Source: Arsenicicoccus sp. oral taxon 190 | GTDB lineage: Bacteria; Actinomycetota; Actinomycetes; Actinomycetales; Dermatophilaceae | Reading direction: 5' to 3' | DNA length: 64,000 bases | NCBI RefSeq assembly: GCF_001189535.1 | Contig: NZ_CP012070.1 | Coordinates: 62,001-126,000 of the forward strand | In this document: positions 40,125-47,384 of the stretch, piece by piece | Numbering within the stretch: the stretch's first letter is position 1 | Layout: each line of letters starts with the position of its first letter | Position numbers and translations under genes: made by a program | The notes under the pieces: model-generated | Database searches by the model: none | What the model was told of the DNA's origin: nothing | Seen by the model: the letters and a program-made list of their open reading frames with translations, nothing else

Positions 40125-41174
40125 TCAGCGCGACACGAGCTCCGTGGTCATCGCCTGCGAGGCGGGGACGTCCCGCGTGATCAGGCCCTGCGAGCGCATG
40201 AAGGTCGACATCGCCTGCCACTGGCTCGGCACCAGCTTGCCGGTGACCGTGCCGCCCGGCCCGAGCATGACGGCGGTCGTGGCCTTCAGGGTGGCCCGGG
40301 CCGTCGTGGCGGCCTTCTCCTCCCCCAGGTTGGGCACGAACGCCGCGGAGTCCTTCATCGCCCGGTCCGGGTCGTCCTTCATGGTCTGGATGCCGTCGAG
40401 CATCCCGTCGGCGACCGACCTCACGGTGTCCGGGTGCGCCTCGAGGTAGGCCCGCGTGGTCACCAGCGAGATCGACACCAGCGGCACGGAGCCCGAGCGC
40501 GTCAGCGGGACGGACCGCACCTTCAGCCCGGCCAGCCGCATCTGCACCGTGTCGTTGTTGCTGAACCCGGTCACGGCGTCGACCTTGCCGGTCGCCAGCG
40601 CGGCCTGGGAGGTGTAGCCGATCTCGGTGACCGATACGTCGTCGGCGGAGATCCCCGCGTCCTTGAAGGCCGCCAGGGCCCCGAGCCAGGAGGCGCCATA
40701 CCGGCCGGGCACGCCGAGGCGACGTCCTCGCAGGTCCGCAGCCGTCCGGATGGGCGAGGACTCGGGCACGACCAGCTCGACGGGGTACGTGCGGTAGTAG
40801 GAGGCGACCGCCACGAGGTCCAGGCCCTTGGCGCGCGCCTCGACGAGCTCGTCGCCGCCGGCGATGAGGAGGTCCTCCTGGCCGGAGGTCAGCGCGGTGA
40901 AGAGCCCCTCCTGGGTGCCGTGGTGCCGCACCGACACATCGACCCCGCGGCGGCTGAAGTAGCCCTCCTTAATGCCGATGTACCACGGCGCGAACTGCAC
41001 GTTGGGGATGTAGCTGAGGCCCACCGTCGCGCGGCCGCCCCCGCCCCCACCCCCAGCGGAGGCGCTCGCGCCGCTGCTGCGGACGACCGCGCCGTCCCCG
41101 CCGCCGCACGCGGACAGGGCGACGACGGAGGCGAGTCCGGCGGCCGTGAGGAACGATCGGCGGCTGATGGTCAC
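40125..41174 (-). CDS. ribY: Flavin/riboflavin ABC transporter substrate-binding lipoprotein (RibY-like)
   Basis: 349 residues, NMT1/Thi5-type periplasmic binding fold. The start ISRRSFLTAAGL is a twin-arginine motif and SALSAC-like text (VALSACGGG) a lipobox, so it is a Tat-exported lipoprotein. After a Gly-rich linker come GLSYIPNVQFAPWYIGIKEGY and LIAGGDELVEARAKG, typical of the group that includes thiamine-precursor and riboflavin binders. The FMN riboswitch ahead of the operon points to riboflavin (RibY of the RibXY system); pyrimidine-type ligands are the alternative by fold alone. Confidence 0.78.
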   Translation of the reverse strand: MTISRRSFLTAAGLASVVALSACGGGDGAVVRSSGASASAGGGGGGGRATVGLSYIPNVQFAPWYIGIKEGYFSRRGVDVSVRHHGTQEGLFTALTSGQEDLLIAGGDELVEARAKGLDLVAVASYYRTYPVELVVPESSPIRTAADLRGRRLGVPGRYGASWLGALAAFKDAGISADDVSVTEIGYTSQAALATGKVDAVTGFSNNDTVQMRLAGLKVRSVPLTRSGSVPLVSISLVTTRAYLEAHPDTVRSVADGMLDGIQTMKDDPDRAMKDSAAFVPNLGEEKAATTARATLKATTAVMLGPGGTVTGKLVPSQWQAMSTFMRSQGLITRDVPASQAMTTELVSR

Positions 41175-41213
41175 GGGGGGTGGTCCTCTCGGTGGATGGA
41201 TGGGTGGCGGGGG

Positions 41214-41993
41214 TCAGCCCCGCGGGGTGTCGCGGACGTCCGCGACGATGGTGGAGCGTCGCTCCACGACCTGCAGCAGCACGTATGCCGTCGCGGCGAT
41301 GGCACAGAGCATCCCGATCACCGCGAACATCCCTGCCGTGTCGACGGCGTCGCGCTGCAGGGTGAGGAGCGTCCCGAGGCCCTGGCCGCCCATGACCATC
41401 TCCCCCACGACGGCGCCGGTGATGGACAGGGTGAAGCCGTTGCGGATCCCGGCGAGGACGTTGGGCAGCGCGAGCGGCGCCTCGACGTGGCGCAGCAGGT
41501 CCCAGCCGCCCGCGCCGTCGATGCGCGCGGCGTCGACGACCTCCTGGGGCACGTGGACGAGCCCGACGACCGAGGAGATGAGGATCGGGAAGAACACCAT
41601 CAGCGAGCACAGCGTGACGATCGCGGTGAAGCCGTAGCCGACCCAGAGCACGAGCAGCGGGGCGAGGGCGATGGCGGGGATGGCCTGCGTCGCGCCGAGG
41701 AAGGGCGTGATCGCGGCGTTGGCCCAGCTCGACCGGTGGACGAGCACGGCGAGCGGCAGCGCGACGGCGGCGCCGAGGGCGCAGCCGCCGACGGCCTCGG
41801 CGAGCGTGAGGCCGACGTAGGGCCAGACCGTCGACCCGGAGAGCATCCCCGCCAGCCGGGCGAGCACCTCTCCGGGACCGGGCAGCACGAAGCCGGGCAG
41901 CCCGGAGAAGGACACGGTCAGCTGCCAGGCCACCAGCAGGACGGCACCGAGGACCAGCGGCGCGAGCAGGCCGCGGCTGCGTGGGCGGCTCAT
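41214..41993 (-). CDS. ribX: Flavin/riboflavin ABC transporter permease (RibX-like)
   Basis: A 259-residue membrane permease with about six segments and the ABC-coupling loop VDAARIDGAGGWDLLRHVEAPLALP (EAA motif, here split across text). The ATG at 41993 follows GGAGGTGAGG. It is the first gene after the FMN riboswitch and is followed by the substrate-binding gene after 39 bases. No ATPase gene is in the operon, so the ATP-binding subunit must come from elsewhere. A longer start at 42104 would run into the riboswitch expression platform and is not preferred. Confidence 0.8.
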   Translation of the reverse strand: MSRPRSRGLLAPLVLGAVLLVAWQLTVSFSGLPGFVLPGPGEVLARLAGMLSGSTVWPYVGLTLAEAVGGCALGAAVALPLAVLVHRSSWANAAITPFLGATQAIPAIALAPLLVLWVGYGFTAIVTLCSLMVFFPILISSVVGLVHVPQEVVDAARIDGAGGWDLLRHVEAPLALPNVLAGIRNGFTLSITGAVVGEMVMGGQGLGTLLTLQRDAVDTAGMFAVIGMLCAIAATAYVLLQVVERRSTIVADVRDTPRG

Positions 41994-42114
41994 CCTCACC
42001 TCCGGTCGACTCCAGGCCACGTATGCCGCGTCCGGGGTCACCGTCGGTCGACGGACGCGCGCCCGCGCGGGGTCGGGCAGGACGATCGTCCCGGCCGACG
42101 CCACGTCGACGCCG

Positions 42115-42242
42115 CGTGCTGCCTCCCATCCGGACTTTCACCGTCGGTCCTGGAGTTTCACCAGGTCAACCGCCCACCTCGAGAGGTGGTCGGGTCGCGG
42201 ACTGTCACCGCCGGCTCGGAATTGCACCGACCCCGGAGCACG
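42115..42242 (-). promoter_or_regulatory. FMN riboswitch (RFN element)
   Basis: Read on the minus strand, the 3' part GACGGTGAAAGTCCGGATGG followed by GAGG is the strongly conserved end of RFN elements; further 5' are GCCGGCGGTGACAGTCC and CTCCGGGGTCGGTGCAATTC. CGTGCT (42242-42237) pairs with AGCACG (42120-42115) as P1. A -10-like TAGACT lies just upstream (42253-42258). About 120 bases of GC-rich expression platform lead to the ribX start. Flavin excess should shut the transporter. Confidence 0.93.
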
Positions 42243-42318
42243 TGCTGGCGACAGTCTAGGCGCTGAGCGGGCGGTCCCGGGCCGCGGTCCGGCGGACGAG
42301 CCCGGACCGGCGTCACCC

Positions 42319-43284
42319 TCAGGGTGCGGCGAGCCCGAGGCAGACGCCGTCGAGGATGTCCCGCTCGGAGACCACGACCACGGGGTCGGCCCCCGCGGCG
42401 ACGACGCGCTCCACCACGCGGCCCCACAGCAGCGCCCCGGCGGCGATGACGTCGACCCGGCCGGGGTGCATGAAGCCGAGCGCGGCGATCTGCTCCCGGG
42501 GCATCCGCACCAGGTCCTCGCAGGCGCGCCCGATCTCCTCGGCACGCGCCTGCGACAGGTGGATGACCCCGGAGTCGTAGTGCGGCAGCCGCAGGACGTG
42601 GGCGGCGACGGTGGTGACGGTGCCGGCCACCCCGACCAGCGTGCGCACCCCGGCGAGGGGGACGGTGGCGAGGGCCTCCTCGAGGTGGGCGTCGACGTCG
42701 GCGAGCGCCGCGGCGACCTCCTCGGAGGTGGGCGGGTCGTGGTGCAGGTGGCGCTCGGTGAAGCGCACGCAGCCCATGTCGACCGAGCGGGCGGCCTCCA
42801 CGTGGGTGGTGCCGCGCACCAGCTCGGTGGAGCCGCCGCCGACGTCGACGACGAGGTAGGGGCCCGGCACCCCGGCCGCGGCGAGGTCCCCGGTGGCCCC
42901 GAGGAAGGACAGCTCGGCCTCCTCGGCGCCGCTCACGACCTCCGGCGACAGGTCGAGGTCACGGAACGCCCCCTGCACCCCGGCCGCGAAGTCGGCGGCG
43001 TTGCTGGCGTCCCGCGACGCCGAGGTGGCGACGAACCGGGCCCGCTCGACGCCGAGACGGTGGCAGTCCTCGGCATACTCCTCGCACCGGGCGAGCGCCC
43101 GCGCCATCGCGGCGTCGCTGATGCGACCGGTGCGGTCGACGCCCTCGCCCAGCCGCACCACCTCCATGCGGCGGGTCACGTCGTGGATCGCGCGGGTGGC
43201 CGGGTCGACGTCGGCGACCAGCAGGCGGATCGAGTTGGTGCCGCAGTCGATCGCCGCGACCCGGTGAGCAGCGCCCGGGCTCAT
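42319..43284 (-). CDS. ppx: Ppx/GppA family exopolyphosphatase/pppGpp phosphohydrolase
   Basis: A 321-residue ASKHA enzyme acting on polyphosphate or pppGpp. The phosphate loops are AIDCGTNSIRLLVADV near residue 10 and VVDVGGGSTELVRGT near 145; ATSASRDASNA is the family signature between them. Short form, like mycobacterial Ppx1/Ppx2, without a C-terminal HD domain. Its start overlaps the DUF501 stop (ATGA), as in most actinobacteria. Confidence 0.9.
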   Translation of the reverse strand: MSPGAAHRVAAIDCGTNSIRLLVADVDPATRAIHDVTRRMEVVRLGEGVDRTGRISDAAMARALARCEEYAEDCHRLGVERARFVATSASRDASNAADFAAGVQGAFRDLDLSPEVVSGAEEAELSFLGATGDLAAAGVPGPYLVVDVGGGSTELVRGTTHVEAARSVDMGCVRFTERHLHHDPPTSEEVAAALADVDAHLEEALATVPLAGVRTLVGVAGTVTTVAAHVLRLPHYDSGVIHLSQARAEEIGRACEDLVRMPREQIAALGFMHPGRVDVIAAGALLWGRVVERVVAAGADPVVVVSERDILDGVCLGLAAP

Positions 43285-43820
43285 CGACGCTGCCAGCCGT
43301 CCTCGGTCTCGACGACGCACAGGCCCGGGGACCACCACTGCCCCACCGCCGCCACCGCCTCGTCCCCCAGCGGGTTGACCCCCGGGCCGGCGGCGAGGGC
43401 GTGGGCGGCGAGGACGTGGAGGCACTTGACGCGGGTGGGCATCCCCCCGGCGGAGACGCCCTCGATCTCGGGGACGGAGCCGAGCTCGGCCCGGTCGGCG
43501 AGGTAGGCCTCGTGCGCCTGGGCATGGGCGGCCGCGAGCTGCTCATCGTCCTGCAGCCGCGCGGTCATCTCGCGCATGACCCCCGCGGCCTCCAGGGTGG
43601 ACAGCGCGCCGGTGAGCCGCGGGCAGGTGGCGTAGTAGGTCGTCGGGAAGGGCGTGCCGTCGGGCAGCCGGGGTCGGGTGCGCAGCACGTCGGGTCGCCC
43701 GCAGGGGCAGCGGTGGGCGACCTCGACGACGCCGCGGGAGGACCGGCCCAGCTGCGCCTGCACGGCCTGGGCGTCGTCGGGGGTGAGCCCCTCGGGCGGG
43801 GTGGCCTCGCTGCTGGTCAC
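43281..43820 (-). CDS. DUF501 protein
   Basis: A 179-residue actinobacterial protein of unknown function always found between the divIC/eno region and ppx. Conserved items seen: AHRCPCGRPDVLRTRPRL (Cys pair), TYYATCPRLTGALSTLEA, and GVSAGGMPTRVKCLHVLAAH with a late Cys and His; together the four Cys/His could bind a metal. GTG 43820 follows GGAAGGAG. Coupled by overlap to ppx. Confidence 0.9.
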   Translation of the reverse strand: MTSSEATPPEGLTPDDAQAVQAQLGRSSRGVVEVAHRCPCGRPDVLRTRPRLPDGTPFPTTYYATCPRLTGALSTLEAAGVMREMTARLQDDEQLAAAHAQAHEAYLADRAELGSVPEIEGVSAGGMPTRVKCLHVLAAHALAAGPGVNPLGDEAVAAVGQWWSPGLCVVETEDGWQRR

Positions 43821-43914
43821 GGCGGGGTGCTCCTTCCGACCCGCGAGGTGGGGTCCGTATGCCGCCGGGCCCGCCGCGCGTCGGGGCAGCGGCTGTCCGC
43901 CCGGCGAGGGGTGG

Positions 43915-44619
43915 TCAGCGGCGGCTGGTGGGGCTGGTCGCGCCCGGCCGCGCGGACGGGGTGGAGGTGGCGGGTGCGGGCTGGGTGTTCTGGATGTGCG
44001 GGGTGGAGCCGGGCGACGTCGTGGCTCCCGGTGCCGCGCCGAGCCGGTCGGCGGAGTCGAGGGAGGACCACACCTGGCCGTACCACGGCAGGTCCTGCGA
44101 CGCGAGGTCCACGCCCACCACCTTGGCGTCCACCGAGGTGCTGCGACCGCTGTCGGGGTCGAGCACGGTGTAGCTGGTCTCCCCCGGCTTGACGAAGTGC
44201 AGCCGGGCGCGGATCTGCTGCTCGACATACGCCTGGTCGTCCCACCGGGCGCGCTCGGCGGACAGGTCCTGGACCTGCCGCTGCTGCTCGACGATGGACC
44301 GCTGCAGCGACGTGATCTGGTCGCGCTGCTCGAGGTATCGGCGCAGCGTCGGCACCAGCATGATCGCGAGCATCACGACGATGGCGGCGAGCCCGGCCAG
44401 CCGCCGCAGCGTCGCCGGGCGCATCCGCCGGCCGCTACCGCCTCCGCTGCCTCCACCGGCCCCGCTCTCGCCGGCCGAGGAGGTCCGGCGGGGGCTGGTG
44501 CCGGGGCGGCGGGCCTGGCCGGAGGCCCCGGCAGGTCGCCGCGACGCCCCGGGGGCAGCACCGGAGGAGGGACGCCTCGCGGTGCGGGGCGTCCCTCCTC
44601 GGGAGCTGCTGGACGGCAT
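43915..44619 (-). CDS. divIC: Septum formation initiator (DivIC/FtsB-like)
   Basis: A 234-residue bitopic division protein. A long basic Ser/Pro/Gly-rich cytoplasmic region (residues 1-65) is followed by one membrane helix (AGLAAIVVMLAIMLVPTL), a coiled coil (EQRDQITSLQRSIVEQQRQV) and the extracellular segment QIRARLHFVKPGETSYTVL typical of actinobacterial DivIC. The C-terminal 50 residues are Ser/Thr/Pro-rich. ATG 44619 places it 10 bases after the eno stop; eno-divIC-DUF501-ppx is the classic actinobacterial order. Confidence 0.9.
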   Translation of the reverse strand: MPSSSSRGGTPRTARRPSSGAAPGASRRPAGASGQARRPGTSPRRTSSAGESGAGGGSGGGSGRRMRPATLRRLAGLAAIVVMLAIMLVPTLRRYLEQRDQITSLQRSIVEQQRQVQDLSAERARWDDQAYVEQQIRARLHFVKPGETSYTVLDPDSGRSTSVDAKVVGVDLASQDLPWYGQVWSSLDSADRLGAAPGATTSPGSTPHIQNTQPAPATSTPSARPGATSPTSRR

Positions 44620-44629
44620 GGACCCCAGA

Positions 44630-45919
44630 CTAGGCGTTGGCGCCCTTGAACCGCGGGAACGCGCCCGCACCGGCGTAGACCGCGGCGTCGTCGAGCTCCT
44701 CCTCGATGCGCAGCAGCTGGTTGTACTTAGCCACGCGCTCGGAGCGGGCCGGGGCGCCGGTCTTGATCTGGCCGCAGTTGGTGGCGACGGCCAGGTCGGC
44801 GATGGTGACGTCCTCGGTCTCGCCGGAGCGGTGGGACATCATGCAGCGGTAGCCGTTGCGCTGGGCCAGGTCGACCGCGTCGAGCGTCTCGGTGAGCGAG
44901 CCGATCTGGTTGACCTTGACCAGCAGCGCGTTGGCGGTGTCGCTGGCGATGCCGCGCTGGAGGCGCTCGGGGTTGGTGACGAAGAGGTCGTCGCCGACCA
45001 GCTGGACCTTGTCACCGAGCTGCTCGGTGATGGCCTTCCAGCCCTCCCAGTCGTCCTCGTTGAGCGGGTCCTCGATCGACACCAGCGGGTAGGCCGCGAC
45101 GAGCTCGGCGTAGTAGGAGATCATCTCGTCGGCCGACTTGGTGCCGCCCTCGAAGGCGTAGGAGCCGTCCTGGAAGAACTCCGAGGCCGCGACGTCCAGC
45201 GCCAGCGCGATGTCCTTGCCGGGCTCGTAGCCGGCCGCGCGGATCGCGTCGAGGATGAGGTCCAGCGCGGCGCGGTTGGACTCGAGGTTGGGGGCGAAGC
45301 CGCCCTCGTCGCCGAGACCGGTGGCCAGGCCGCGCTCCTTGAGCACGGACTTGAGGGCGTGGTAGACCTCGGCGCCCCAGCGCAGCGCCTCCTTGAAGGA
45401 GGGCGCGCCGATGGGGGCGATCATGAACTCCTGGATGTCGACGTTGGAGTCCGCGTGGGACCCGCCGTTGAGGATGTTCATCATCGGGACCGGCAGGACG
45501 TGGGCGTTGGGGCCGCCGACGTAGCGGAACAGCGGCAGGCCGGCGGACTCGGCGGCGGCCTTGGCCACGGCGAGCGAGACGCCCAGGATGGCGTTGGCGC
45601 CGAGGGAGCCCTTGTTGTCGGTGCCGTCGAGGGCGATCATCTCGGCGTCGACGAGGCGCTGCTCGGTGGCCTCGTAGCCCAGGACCCGCGGGGCGATCTC
45701 GTCCAGGACCGCGTTGACGGCGTCCTCGACGCCCTTGCCCAGGTAGCGACCCTTGTCGCCGTCGCGCCGCTCCACGGCCTCGAAGGCGCCGGTGGAGGCG
45801 CCGGAGGGGACGGCCGCGCGGGCGATGGTGCCGTCCTCGAGGGCCACCTCCACCTCGACGGTGGGGTTGCCGCGCGAGTCGAGGATCTCGCGTGCGCCTA
45901 CTGCTTCGATGTTGGCCAC
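44630..45919 (-). CDS. eno: Enolase
   Basis: Converts 2-phosphoglycerate to phosphoenolpyruvate; also part of many RNA-degrading complexes. The 429-residue protein shows REILDSRGNPTVEVEV, the acidic metal site and the signature LLVKVNQIGSLTETLDA near residue 335, and SHRSGETEDVTIADL. Full length. GTG 45919 is preceded by AGGAGA. Followed by divIC. Confidence 0.96.
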   Translation of the reverse strand: MANIEAVGAREILDSRGNPTVEVEVALEDGTIARAAVPSGASTGAFEAVERRDGDKGRYLGKGVEDAVNAVLDEIAPRVLGYEATEQRLVDAEMIALDGTDNKGSLGANAILGVSLAVAKAAAESAGLPLFRYVGGPNAHVLPVPMMNILNGGSHADSNVDIQEFMIAPIGAPSFKEALRWGAEVYHALKSVLKERGLATGLGDEGGFAPNLESNRAALDLILDAIRAAGYEPGKDIALALDVAASEFFQDGSYAFEGGTKSADEMISYYAELVAAYPLVSIEDPLNEDDWEGWKAITEQLGDKVQLVGDDLFVTNPERLQRGIASDTANALLVKVNQIGSLTETLDAVDLAQRNGYRCMMSHRSGETEDVTIADLAVATNCGQIKTGAPARSERVAKYNQLLRIEEELDDAAVYAGAGAFPRFKGANA

Positions 45920-46088
45920 AAGAACTCTCCTGATCGATGTCTACGGTGCGTCTCGAGCCTATCCCGTGACCCTGGGGGCGCACGCCGCCGGTGGCGGGTG
46001 AACCGAGCCGACGTCCGACCCGTGGACGGTCCGGGCCGTATGCCGATCGGGCGCCCGCAGCCGGGCCGTGTGCCGACCTGGCCGCCGC

Positions 46089-46772
46089 TCAGGTGGGGCG
46101 GTCGGCCGCGGCGGCGACGTCGCGGACGGTCGCCCGCAGCGCCTGCTCGGGGTCGATGCCCCGGGCGCGGGCCTGCAGCACCAGGGCCAGCAGCGCCGCG
46201 CCCAGGTCCTCACCGGGCGCACCGGTCGCGTCGGTCGCGGCGTCGGCGGCGTCAGCGACCAGGTGGCCGCGGCCGGACCGCTCCAGCCGGGAGGCGAGCT
46301 TGCCGGCGAGGGCCAGGGCGGGCAGCGAGGCGGGGACGCCGTCGAGGACCCCGGAGCGGTGGGGCTTCTCCGCGGCCTTGATGGTCTCCCAGTTGGCCTC
46401 CACGTCGGCGGCGCCGGACACCACGGTGTCGGCGAAGACGTGCGGGTGGCGCCGCTCGAGCTTGGCGATGATCCCCGCCGCCACGTCGTCGACGTCGAAG
46501 GGGGTGTCGGGGTGCTCCTGGCCGACGCGGGCGTGGAAGACCACCTGCAGCAGCACGTCCCCGAGCTCCTCCACGAGGTGGGCCCGGTCGCCGGACGCGA
46601 TCGCGTCGGCCAGCTCGTGGGCCTCCTCGACGGCATACGGCGCCAGCGTCTCGTGCGTCTGCTCGGCGTCCCAGGGGCAGCCGCCGGGCGAGCGCAACCG
46701 GTCCATGACCTGGACCAGCTCGAGGAGTCGCGCGCCGCGCGGGGTCGGCCCGACGGGCGCGGTGCCGGTCAT
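46089..46772 (-). CDS. mazG: MazG-family nucleoside triphosphate pyrophosphohydrolase
   Basis: Cleaves (d)NTPs, often non-canonical ones, to monophosphates. The 227-residue protein shows LRSPGGCPWDAEQTHETLAP then EEAHELADAIASGDRAHLVEELGDVLLQVVFHA with the metal-binding EExxE..ExxD pattern (here split), matching MazG. One MazG domain plus a divergent C-terminal half, the shorter actinobacterial form. It starts 10 bases after the lipoprotein stop; the 169 bases to eno hold a CGTATGCC motif and no gene. Confidence 0.9.
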   Translation of the reverse strand: MTGTAPVGPTPRGARLLELVQVMDRLRSPGGCPWDAEQTHETLAPYAVEEAHELADAIASGDRAHLVEELGDVLLQVVFHARVGQEHPDTPFDVDDVAAGIIAKLERRHPHVFADTVVSGAADVEANWETIKAAEKPHRSGVLDGVPASLPALALAGKLASRLERSGRGHLVADAADAATDATGAPGEDLGAALLALVLQARARGIDPEQALRATVRDVAAAADRPT

Positions 46773-46782
46773 CGCGGGCGGG

Positions 46783-47316
46783 TCAGGGGGCGCCGGGGGC
46801 GGTGGTCGCGGTCGCGTCGGCGACCAGCCAGTTGCGCGCCTCGGGCTTGATCTCCAGCGCCTTGGGGTCGAAGGTGCCGTAGCGCGGGTTGAGCTTGATC
46901 GACGCGCCGCGGAGCTCCTCGGCGACCTTGGTCCGGGTCGCGTCGTCCATGTTGTTGAGCGCGACGGCCGACTTCACGAAGGCCAGCGTGGCCGGGCTCG
47001 GGTCGTCGATCTTGTCGAGGTACTTCTTGGCCATGTCGTCGGAGATGCCCTTGCCGGCCTGCTGCATGGCCGGGAGCACGAAGTGACCGTAGGTCAGCAG
47101 GCTCACGACGTTGGACGGCTGGACCGGCTGCGTCGCCTGGCTGGACCCCGTGTTGAACTCCCGGGTGGCCTTCTGCACATCCGACTCGAGGATCGTCTGA
47201 CCGTCGACGATCGCCGCGGCTCGCGACTCGGCGCGCTCGTCGCACGCGGAGAGGAGTCCGGTGGCGGCGACCACCACGACCATCGTGCCGGTGAGCACGC
47301 GCTGGGAAGCAGGCAC
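46783..47316 (-). CDS. SurA-N-like lipoprotein
   Basis: A 177-residue lipoprotein. The signal VVVVAATGLLSAC ends in a lipobox with Cys25. The mature part starts IVDGQTILESDVQKATREFN, which looks like the SurA N-terminal chaperone domain; no PPIase domain follows, and the C-terminal tail is Ala/Thr rich. GTG 47316 follows AAAGGA. A periplasmic-side chaperone role is inferred. Coupled in order to mazG, as in other actinobacteria. Confidence 0.78.
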   Translation of the reverse strand: MPASQRVLTGTMVVVVAATGLLSACDERAESRAAAIVDGQTILESDVQKATREFNTGSSQATQPVQPSNVVSLLTYGHFVLPAMQQAGKGISDDMAKKYLDKIDDPSPATLAFVKSAVALNNMDDATRTKVAEELRGASIKLNPRYGTFDPKALEIKPEARNWLVADATATTAPGAP

Positions 47317-47384
47317 CTTCAGGGTCCTTTCGCCTTCTGTCGACAGCCCGACCCGCTCGGCGGCGGCAGGGCACGCGGCACAGC

